Shown here piece by piece: positions 29,201 through 41,200 of a DNA stretch of 64,000 bases. The stretch comes from Pomphorhynchus laevis. Its lineage: Eukaryota > Acanthocephala > Palaeacanthocephala > Echinorhynchida > Pomphorhynchidae. How positions within the stretch are numbered: the stretch's first letter is position 1; the number at the start of each line of letters is the position of its first letter. A program made the position numbers and the translations under genes. The notes beneath the pieces were generated by a model. That model did no database searches. It saw only the letters and a program-made list of their open reading frames with translations, and was not told where the DNA came from. The stretch is taken from NCBI GenBank assembly GCA_012934845.2, contig WNNJ02001529.1:1-64000 (forward strand), given 5' to 3'.

Positions 29201-32200
29201 AATATTTTCCGCAGAAATATACAATCGTTAAAATTATATTATATAAATGTTTATTTCTTATATTTCATAAGAAATAAATATTATATTAAATAATATAAAT
29301 TGCAATGATTTTGTTTTTATAGAGACATGTCATTCAATAATATATAAAAATTGATTTTCAAAACGCCTAATATTTTAATTCGTTAGTTGTAAGCATTGAG
29401 TGATAAATATTTCAAATCGTATTCCACTTAAAAAAATTTAAATCATTGAAATTTAGTATTTAAAATGCTATGCTACAATTTTAATAACTAAAATTGTAGT
29501 CTCCCAATGTGTTGTCTCCTAAATAATTTAAGTCAATGTGTTTTTGTTCTTTTATATATTGAAAAATATTTGCTGAACAGTAAATTTAATTTCTGCTTAA
29601 AAATATTAATGTAGTTTCTAACTGATAGTAGCAAACGAATATTTCATAGAACGCAATCAAAGCGTGAAAATGATTTGTGAATGCAAAGTGTGTAATGATC
29701 ACGCGAGGATAATAAACCAAAGAGACTAATGAATATTTTTATAAAGAAATGTAGGAAAGGGCTCATTGATGGTGAAGTTCAATACTCAAATCGGTTAATC
29801 TTCTGGAATTGTGCCTTTTAAAAATTGATTGATTACAAAAGAATGATTCGCAAAATAGAATCTTAAAAATAACTGTTGATTCGTTTTTAAATTTGCCATT
29901 TTGAAGCTTTAATAATGAACTTTAATCACATGATTATTTTAAAATTACGCTTTAAGCGCTTATGAGAATGTACGAATATAGAAAAAATTAAAAATGTTTG
30001 TATTCATATGAAAATGTATATCTATTAGAATATAAAAAGGCATTTGGAATTTAGGAGATTAATGATTTTGAAATTCTAACAACATCAAAATAAAACATTC
30101 TACATAACTTTATACGACATTGGTCTGCAATAAATACCGCGTTTCTTTTCTTCAGTGTTCAAAAACCAACATTTTTTCGATAAATTAGCATAAGCACATG
30201 CCCATCACTTAAAATATATATGTTTGGAATTTTGGAGCGGAATCTTGAGATCATTTAAGTGAGCTTTTTAATTTTAATTAGTTTATCTGAGTTCAGAAAA
30301 TTTTGTGTTTTTGAAACAATACACCCATTCAAAAACGTTCATTTATAAATATTTTGTAAAATATAAATATTTTATTTAAAATTACTAGTCTTGAGTTCAA
30401 ATCCGATCAGTAAGGGACGAAATGTAAAATGTAGTTATGGGTCAGCGGCTGATTAGACCAACCCTGATTAGTAGCGTCCTGCTGTATCAAGAATACAAAC
30501 AATAACTGTGAGGGTAATGTCGTGCCACAATCAAAAGAATGTCAGCTTACAGATGCAGTCAAGTTATATTTATATTTTATATATAAAATATAAACATAAA
30601 ATATAATATTTATATAATATTCAGTATAAATATTTTTTTAAAACAACATTTTATAAACATTTTATATTTTATATTATATATTTTATATTATATATAAATA
30701 TACAAAACATTAAAAAACATTAAACGTTTACAAAACATTAAACGATTTATCAAATCGTTTCATACAAAAACGTGTTGTTTCTGATGATACTGTTTACAGC
30801 ATCTATGAAATATAAAAATAAATTGATGTATTATTGATCCCGATCCAAAATTCAAAATCGAACTTACTTGATGCTTGCTTATTGAATCACATTCCAGTAA
30901 TGACATCACATATACCATAATTGATTTCTTGTCGGGTTCACCGTTAATGAAGTCTATAAAGTAAAGATTGACACGCATTAATAAAATCTACAAATATGAA
31001 CACCTTCAACATCTAAATATTGATCAACGCCGTAATTCTCTTTAGCGATTTTAAATGCATGTTCGAGATTTTCATTAGGCTGTCGATCAATCAATAAATC
31101 ATAATCAAATAGATTAGGGTTCTTTCTATGAAGCAGGGCATTAAATGCTAATCCATCTTTCCAACTGCTGCTGAAATCTTGAATTTTGACTTTTTTATAG
31201 CTAAATAAAATAGAAAATACTTAAAGTAATTTATAGTTTAAACGTTCGCCTGTATATAAGACTTAAGTCTAAAGGTCAATGCTTTTGAACACGCAAATTA
31301 AAATAAATTAAGTAAACAACTGAAGGTTTAAAGAAAAAACCTTATTCAACTTTTACTGCGAAATCACTTTGTGTAATCTAGCACCATTAGCTAGATAAAT
31401 AAAAAATGAAATTGAATTATTAGAATCCTTAAATATCTTGATGAATCAAAATTATTTAAAAGTAGGGACATATATATTTAGACAAATAAAAGGTGTTTCA
31501 ATGAGAGGTAATAGTAGCCCAATTATAGCTGACTTGGTTTTAAGCTTTATAAAATATGAATTTGTTCATAACTGTTTAAAAGAATAAATCTTAATTATAT
31601 AAAGATACGAAATATATGCCTCGCTATATTGATGATATAGGTGTATTTAATTCTAATAATTTTTACTCAATTAGTGAACAAGTTTATCCAGGTAGCCTTA
31701 TTCTTAATAAAACCAAAATTAATGATAAAGAACGTATATATCTAGATATGAACATAAAATTTACATTAACTAAAAATACTATTAATTTATATCGCAAATA
31801 TGACATATTTAAATTTATAAGAAACATATTTTCGCATTAGCATTCATGCATACCATATAACATAAAATATAAAACATTAAATAATGAAATTTTAAGAATT
31901 CAACAATTTGTAACGATATTGGTTTTCTTCAAAATCATTTAAATAATTTAATAGATACATATTTTAAACTAGGTTACTATAAAAATAACATCAAGCAGAA
32001 AATAGTAAAATATATAAATCAACACAATAATATTAAAAATAAATTTAAAATCATTAGCGGAAAATGTTTATGGATTGATAATAAATAATATACTTTGTTT
32101 TAGAATAAGATACTATATAGTTTTATCAGAGAAAATACATCATTAGCATGTATTTGGCCCCGCTGCTATGTTGGGTAGAGGAGTTAGGGGCCAAAACCTG

Positions 32201-35200
32201 ATAGCATAACAGTTCCTCCTGATGACCTCTAATTATTATTCTGATACAACGTCTGTTATTTATTACTCAATTCATAAAAATGACGTTTATTTTAAATTTC
32301 GGTTTTTTATTTAAACTTTATTTAAATTATAAAAAATCTTACAATTTGATACATTGATGATATATGTGATTAAGATTTAGTACATTTATTCTTTATTAAT
32401 TAAGATTTATTTATTACATTGTCGTTGTTAATATTACGAATCCAAGCATTTTTTCATACACAAGATAGAAAACGTAAATTACATAATAAATTATGTCCAA
32501 GTTTGTACTACTTTTTTTTCTATTACCGTCAATGCCCTACTCAAACAGAAATTTATTCAATTTATTTATGTTGGGGCTAACACATGTGAAAGGAAAATAA
32601 TGGAAGCGATTTACATTAGCCTCAATGAGAAAATGATTGTTTCAGGAAATAAGGCAGACCTTTCTCTGAAATTAAATAGAGAAATTACCTCTAGATACGA
32701 ACATTTTATTAATTTTATTAATAAATTAACATTCATTTTTGCCATTATATGGCAAAAATGAATCTCCAACACTTAAGGCTTCAGGTGGAGAGGGTTTATC
32801 TTTATCTTATTATAAAAATAAGATATACAATCTAAATACGTTCTTATTACTTAAGATACTTTATTCAAGATAAAAATCATTATATTGATTATATTTTCTC
32901 AAAATATAAAAAGAAAATATCACATTCGATCAATTTTAATTAAGTTCAATTGATAAGGAAGAAACGATGCTAGCAACAGTAACAATTCAATTGCATCAAT
33001 ATTTTACCAATATTTTACCAATTTACCAAGTAGCGAATTTAGAAATTAACAGATGTTAATAAAACTGTTTTTTTGTTATATGAAATTTACAAAAGGTTAT
33101 ATTTTCCTTAATTCAATTAATGTTATCATCAGACCATATTGAAAACAGTGTCTATATCACGTAAAACATAAAATCTCAAATGTATTTGCGAATATCTAGT
33201 AAAACAGCTTCAAATATTTGCGTGTAAATAGAAAAATACCATAATAATCTCATTACATTCTTCCATTATATCTTTAATTGTAAATTAATTATTATTATTT
33301 ATTCTTTATAAATTCTAAAATAATTTCTAGAAATTTACGGTAAAATTTCTAATATTTGAAATATACCCTATTGTTTGATCTCTACACCAAGTTACCAATG
33401 TTTTTTCGATAGTTTCAAAGTTGCAGTTTGGGTGTACTTTTTGGAGAACACTTTTGACCTAGAAACAACAATACTCATTTTACATTTAAAAAGTTTAATT
33501 TAAGAATTTAATTTTCATCGAGCTATCATTGACACGAATCAGCAAGTACATTAGTACCGATCAATACTGCTCAATTATAAAGCAAATAAAATATAGTTCG
33601 ATAGCAAATTGAACCTTTTCATGTAGTAATTTATATAAAATTGTATATTCATTACATAATTTATTACTTATCAATCAAATCCTTTTAATCTTGGTAATAA
33701 ATTTATTAATTTATAGATAACAAACATTTAAACATATATATTATTATTTAACAAAATAAGCTATTTATTTGTTTAATTTGTGAATTTAATTTTTCTTCGT
33801 TCATTTTATTATTTAATTGTAAATAATAGTAAGATATTACCAAGTAATAAAAAATTTATAATGATGAAATAAAATATTAACGAAGAGTATTTTTTGCCAC
33901 TGCACTTTTTGGCTTGGTTCCATTAACAAATCTTAAAAATAAAAACAACATCTTATAGGAAACATTAATTTTCAAATGGTCTTTGCCTATTGAATTTTCC
34001 ATAGTTATCGATATCGTCAAGACTATTGACGGGAGGATTAGTGCAATTAAAAACGTGCAGTATGAATGGCCAGCATTTGTGACAACGAACATACAAACAA
34101 CTATTGATATGTTCATGTAGTGGTATGCGAATCCGACAAAATTTGTCGTGATAGCGGGGGAGTGAAGCTGTCCATACGAAATGATCATTTTAGTGAACCG
34201 ACCTCTAGCAAATTGACTTGTGTATACAATGGATTTTGAAACAAGTCAGTTTCTTGGTTTGTTATTTTCTGCTTGATGTATCTAAATGTATTCGAAGTGA
34301 AGCCGTAACAAGGTATTAAGCTTCCCAAATGTGATGGGAAATAGATAGAAATCTTGCTAAGTCCGATATACCTGTGGAAAAGCACTTTACAAACACGCCT
34401 ACCCCCTTTTTATGTACGTTTCATGCATCGATCGAGTTTGGCGAAGTTTGCAGCATTTAGATATACCCAGAACGCTTAAATTGTGTATTGCAACATTGGG
34501 AGAAGCATTATTTTAAAATAACGCAACGAACCATTGAAGGATACTAAACCTAAGTTGAGAGTTATAACAATAATTATCGCTGTATTGCAATCTTTATTTT
34601 CGAAATATTAGAAAATAACCAACATTTCAGACTTTTAACCATCAATATTTTAACTATCACTATAGACTTTCAACATAAATGACAATCTTATTCTGATTAT
34701 AAAAGGATTCAAATGCCAATAATGTTTGTTGAACGGGGATAATCTTCTTACGAAGAATAATTAGGTAATCTGCATACAGAACCGTTGTTATTCCCGATGA
34801 TGTACTTCAAACCGTATCAAATAAATATAACCAGAAAAACGAGAAAAGCAAGAGGCTAAGTGGATTGTCTGCATGCCACAACTGCTATATTTTCTCATTT
34901 AAAAACGAGAAAAATAAGATGCTGAATGGATCGTTCCGCTTGACACTACGACAAGTTTTAAACGGATTAGAATATCTTAAACCGTTAAAGACTATTTAAG
35001 TCTGAGGATTGAGAATATTATCAATTAGATGATGAACTTGACCTGAGATGTTTGCTTTATAGTAAAGTTTAGGGGTTAGTAACTTGTGATCGACTAAATC
35101 AAAAACCTTATTAAACTCAATGAAGATTACCAAGATGGGAGATCGTTTATTGAAAATTGGAAATATTCCTTCACGGACTAATATAATGTCAAATAGAAGA

Positions 35201-38200
35201 TCTAATAGCATCAACTGTAGATTTGTTTGTTCTGTTTTTACCAAATTGCTCATCGCGAAATTAAGCAGAACAGTAATGATACAATTGATGGGACACAAGA
35301 AATGTTTGAAGCTTTAAGAATTTTTGAGATGAGATATCCCCCGATAAGAATCTGTTGCACTGTTGCTTTGCCTTTATAAAGAATCTTAATGATAATGATA
35401 ATATTCTTTATGATAGAAATTTCATCTCTGATGTTTGGTTATCCTTCTCGGATGACCAAGCATAAAACACCTAAAAAGGAAGATGCAGTAACCTTACAGA
35501 AACGAGAAGGATGCTGTTAGATGTTCCGCGTAAAGATAATCAGATTCCACCACCTTATTAATTTTTATTTTTCTCACAGTATTCAAATTATGATCCGGCG
35601 TGTGTTTTGATGGGCTATCATAAAGAATTTTTCAAAATGAACTTCTCAACGTGAGAGAAGAATTCTCGAACGTTTGCGAGCATTTTGCCTCAATGTACAA
35701 GGCGTCATGAATTAGTCTTTTTGAAGTTTATTACGATAGATATTTTTCAAAGTTCTTGTTTAAGACATAACGCAAACGTACAATACCTTCTGTGCATTGA
35801 TAATTTTAATTGTTTGGCTGACACATTATAACGAAGTTGCTTGTTCAGCTTGAGTAAGCATATTTTACGAACAGTCAGTAACGGCGAACGAAACGAATGA
35901 ATTTTGTAGAAGCAGACTGATAGCATACAAGAACAAAGACAATCATAACTATCAGAGAGATTGTAATTTCTCATAAAAATATTTTAAAAAAATAGTCAAG
36001 GATCGCTTTCTTATCAAAACTAATTTTAGCCATGTGAATTATAAACACTAGAAAATACTATTTTTATTAGGCAACCTTTCGACTGACAAGATAAAATATT
36101 GATGTTTGCATAAAGTGTTTTTTTCTTGTGTCTATAATTCACACCAATGTTTAAAATTAATAAAAATATTAATATTTCAAATCATATAATTTTACTATAA
36201 AAACGCTACACAAACGTGAAGTTGTTCATAAAAATTCGAAATAACTTAAAGTAGATATAATCACAAAAAAACTTCCATCAATATAGAAAAGTAATAAAAG
36301 CCTCCTGCAGCACATTATTGTAATTATCGCAATTACTGTTGATTGTAAAAATGGAAGTTAGAAATTAACTACAAAATTAAAATATTAAATATCAACAACT
36401 GATATTTTATACTATGAAAAAATGACAAGATAATACGACAGTTTGAAATAAGGTCAACCTTTAATATTAAATCAACATATTTGTCGGGACACTTAATATT
36501 ATTTATTTTTCATTCATTTTTTCATTTTATGTTTTATATTTTTTATCGATATATTAAATTTAATATTGATGATAAAGATGATATAATGGGAAGTTATATT
36601 CATACTTAACGGCGATTATGCATAATCAAAGAAAATGGTGTATTCGATGATGAGTTTTATCCTATTTGATATTAAATTTAGATATTATATCTAACGTAAA
36701 TTTACAGAACTCGCCAATTTATTAATTATTTTAATATTACTATTTCATGGTGCTCTAAAATGAGTCTTTAAATTTGAACCAATAAATAAATCAATAATGA
36801 TATTTATTTCTTTGATTTTCTTTTTCGCAATATTATTTTTATAATATAATACTGTTATAAAAATATTAAAATAACATATTTTATGAGTATGTTTTCTCCA
36901 AATTTAATATTTGTACAAAAATATTAAATTTGGTTGGTGGAAATTTCCGCCCCAGCAAAAATTTAATACAATATAATTTATTACAATATAATCTGGACAC
37001 AATCTTCAAAGAACAAGAGGATTTGTATATATCATGGCTATAAATATTGTACAAATATGGATAAAACGTAAATGATTGACGGGTAGAATATAAAAAACTA
37101 AAACTATGAATATATCAAATTAATTTATATCGGGAAGAGGGAATAAAGGGTTAGTAAAAGCTGTAATACATATCGTAGTTTATAATATTGATTTGAGTGA
37201 AAATTTTTAAATATGTGGTAGTATATTATAAGAAAAACCTTTAAATACTGCGAATATTTGTTTATAGGGGACGGGGTAAAAGGGGTAAGTAGGGGGAATG
37301 TATTGTTGTTCATAATAAATTTCACAACATTGATTCGACTGGGCCAATGTTCAAATATGGAAAAAATTTAAATGATTGATGGGTAGAATATAAATAAGCT
37401 GATTATATCAAATTATTATATATCGGTGAAGAGGGAATATGGAGTTAGTACAAGCTGTAATACATAATGTAGTTCATAATATAAATTTAGATGATAAATT
37501 TAAAGCATGTAATATATCTAATTGAACTGATCGCCAGAAGATATAATTGACGTCTTAATTAAAATTTTTGTTTATCTATATTGATATTTGTTTATATGTA
37601 TATTTGATATAAACATATCAAAATATATATATTCTATTTATATTTGATATATGTTTATCTATATTTATTCTATTGATTTTTTCTATTTATTTTATTTTGA
37701 AATCAAAAAAATTATGGTGGAAATTTCTGCTGGGACGGGAATTTCAGGAAGCCTGTAACATATTTTATGAGTATGTTTTCTCCAAATTTAATATTTATAC
37801 AAAAATATTAAATTCTTAAATTTCTAAAATTTTTATTTTAGTTTTCTATTTTTTATCTAAAATTTAATTTTTTATTTAAAATTCTAACTTTTTAGAATTA
37901 GATACCCAATATACTATTATTAATATATTTATAGTAATTTATAATATATAGTATATTAATATTATTCGTTTATACTCACAAATATTTTATTTATTTGCTT
38001 AATTAATTTTTACATTTCACCTAAAGTGAGAATAAAACGTAAAAGAACCATTTGTCTTCTTACGAACCAGTAACAAGTGTTTGCTCTTACTGATATCCAT
38101 TGTATTTTTATTACCAATATAATATTTTATATAATCTAATATTTTTTATATTTTATTATTGATTCTATTTTATAACAAATATAAGAATTTAAATTATAAC

Positions 38201-41200
38201 GAAAATATACAATTTGTAAAATTCTTAACTTTGTAACTTTATCGATCGATTATAGTCAGCACTTATTCCAATTGAAAAGTATCTTTTTAAAAACGTTTTA
38301 CTATTTAATTTTAAAGTCTTAAGCGATTTTTGCATAAATTAAATTGGAGTCACGTCGCTTTTTTGATACAAGTCCAGGTAAAATAAGGACGGTTTCGTCA
38401 TAGATTGTAGATTCATGAATAACTTTTCTTTCCACAAGCTGTTCCATATCTTGATTTATACTGCCACTAGTTTTCTTATCTACAATATTGTGATTTATTT
38501 TAAACGCTCTTAAAGTTCTTGATAGCGAATTATTCTTTGATGATTTCATTTAAAATTACTTTCGATAATTTATGAATAATTTATGATACGGTTGCTATAT
38601 AACACTCACAAAAGAATAGCGCGAAATATTTAAAGCCTATATTCAGAGGCTAACGTTATATGGTTATATCATAACAATAAACTTTTTGTTCTATATTTTA
38701 AAAGTTACTACCATTTTCATTACCAAAAATGTTTGATCTTAAATATGATAGCAATACAAAACACTCGCTAGAATAGCGCGAATATTTAAAGACTATTTCA
38801 GAGATTGGCATTCTAATTATCAACTTAATGTTCTATATTTCAATAGCTACAATCATTTCAGGACCAAATAAAACTTGATCTTAAACAGTAGTTATTTTTG
38901 TTTACAATAAAGATTATTCATTCATGCCTAAATAATGTTACAAATATGCATATATTTGGATATAATGAACGAATGATTAATTCATTAATTATCTATAATT
39001 AATAAATTAATACATCTTTAACTTAAATTTAATGAATGTTCTGTAGTATTTAAAATTGCTGGTGATTGTTGTAATTGCCCATAAATTGGTCAGTGAGGAC
39101 AAGAATCTGAAAAACGTATCGCCCAACTTAAATATAACATAAGGCGAGGCCATATGTCGGGAGCTATAATATACTTAATTTGGACAAAAAGTTTATTTCG
39201 AAAAAGTATTTATTATTTCATACCAAAATGATTACATTTAATGTGTTTAAAGAAGGCCTAATTTACTAAAACGAGAATATTATGCCTAATAATAAAGCTG
39301 TTTTTAAAAACATCTTGTTAGTTTTCGTTTAATTATTTATTTATAATAATCTAAGTGATTTTATTTTAATTCCAAATTTTATTGCTTTGAATAATATATA
39401 ATTTATTTTTTGATTTTGACACGCATTTCTAATATATTTTTAATTATTTATTAGTACAGAGAGTGAAGAAAATATTTATTTAATCGAATTTTCAATCGCC
39501 TACTGCTATCATCTTAAGGAATAAATGTTACAAAATATTTTTACAATTAATGATATTTTTAATATTCATTAATTCTTCGCATATCTGAAGATGTGGTATC
39601 TTGTCTTCTCATTTCCTCATCTTGAAAGTCCTCAACTGCCGATCCCATCCCTACTCAAATTCTCAAATTGTTGTCCGCTGACTTCACACCTTTCCTTACC
39701 AGCCTCTCTTACTCGTCGGTCCGGAATGGAATATTTTCTGTTCTTTGAAAAGCGGCCATCATTCGTCCCCTACTTAAAAGACCACTCTTGGCCCCTCTCT
39801 TCCTTTATTTTATCGTCTAATATCAATTCTACCAATCTTATCTAAAATTCTAGATTTTAGATAAGAATAAAAATTAAATTCTTTAATTTTTAATTAAAAT
39901 TATTTATGTTAAAACTGTATTTGTTATGTTTTTCCAAATCTTAAATTGCTTTTTATTTTTAATTTTCCTCTACATTTTATTTATCTTTTTCAAGTGATTA
40001 CTTTGGTTTATCTGGTTGTACAGTACGACTATGCAACTTTTTATTAGGGATGATTTTTGCTTTATATTCCATAAAATTACAACTTATGGCTATTATGTTT
40101 TACTAAACTGTTAGAAATTTCCTGCAGATGATAGCAAAAGCTATTAACCCGCCCCCCCAATACCATCTCCGAGCCCATGCTGATAAAGGAGAAGGTTGGC
40201 GATATACTTTGTGGTAAGCCAGCCGTAAAATAAAACCGCCTCATTAACAGTATGAAATGGTGTCTCAATGCTCGAAAAGTCAGGACTAGCGCATCCACGG
40301 TAAGCTACGCGCTCAGGTATAGCATGGCCTGGCTGATAAATCATCAACGGTTTCTGCATTAAAAACGACTGCGGGGGTAACAAAATTAGCCACAAAACGA
40401 TAGCAAAATCAACAAGAGAACGAGTTTGAATCGCAACACTCAATATCTACCATCAATTAAGCCATCGCCGTGAAAGTGGAAGGAAAACGTCCGATAGAAA
40501 TATCAAAGCTGCGATGGATGAACGTTATACTTCATGACCTGATGAGTATCAAGTTTCTACACGGGAAAAACGCTAAAGAAAAAGGAAAGGATAGCAAAAG
40601 CAACCGAAATATTATGCATTTTTGAAATAAAACTATTTTCAATCCTTTCTTAGTTCCTAAAAATTAAGAAAGCTACAATACAGGATGTATTGGTAGTATA
40701 TGAATTTATTACCAATTTACATGTGAAATATCTCTTTAAAATATAAAATATCATAATTCAATTTCAATTGTACTTCAATAAACTTTTATTAAAGGTGATA
40801 AACACAAATTCAATTGTATTTCAATTAACTTCAATCAATGTGTAACATTTATTACGAATTTAAATGTGAAATATCTCTTTAAAATATAAAATATCATAAA
40901 TAATTTAATTTCAATTGTACGGTGCTTATGAATTATGCGAGTTAATTTGAGATGCCATGATTACATAAGAACATAAGTATTAGTATAAATTTCAGCGTTT
41001 ATAGTATCAGATATTTTCAATTGAAATATTTAAATATTTTTATCATTCACAATATCCAAATCATTTTTTTTTCAAATAAATGTTAATAATGTTTTACTTA
41101 ATATTTTAGATTATAATATATTATATTTATATTATATTATATTTTATGTCTTTACATGGTTCTTATTATGTTTAGTAATAAACAATAATAAAATCAATTT

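Larger units (their letters stand above)
31201..33366. other. Dystrophin intron 6
   Basis: Intron of 2166 nt. About 930 nt of it is a Naiad-like copy in reverse orientation to the gene (31384-32310). The remainder holds a perfect hairpin (32731-32763) and AT-rich sequence. Confidence 0.75.

Noticed and set aside
32156-32212. HDV-like ribozyme, because P1-P2-P1'-P2' order matches the HDV fold
   Set aside because: There is no convincing P3 hairpin, no P4 and no catalytic C in a J4/2-like strand. Only the crossing-helix topology agrees, so I report a pseudoknot and not a ribozyme.
33877-34385. Two overlapping minus-strand open frames of 103 and 66 codons
   Set aside because: No domain, no splice partners in phase with dystrophin, and composition like the surrounding sequence; kept only as a remark on intron 5.
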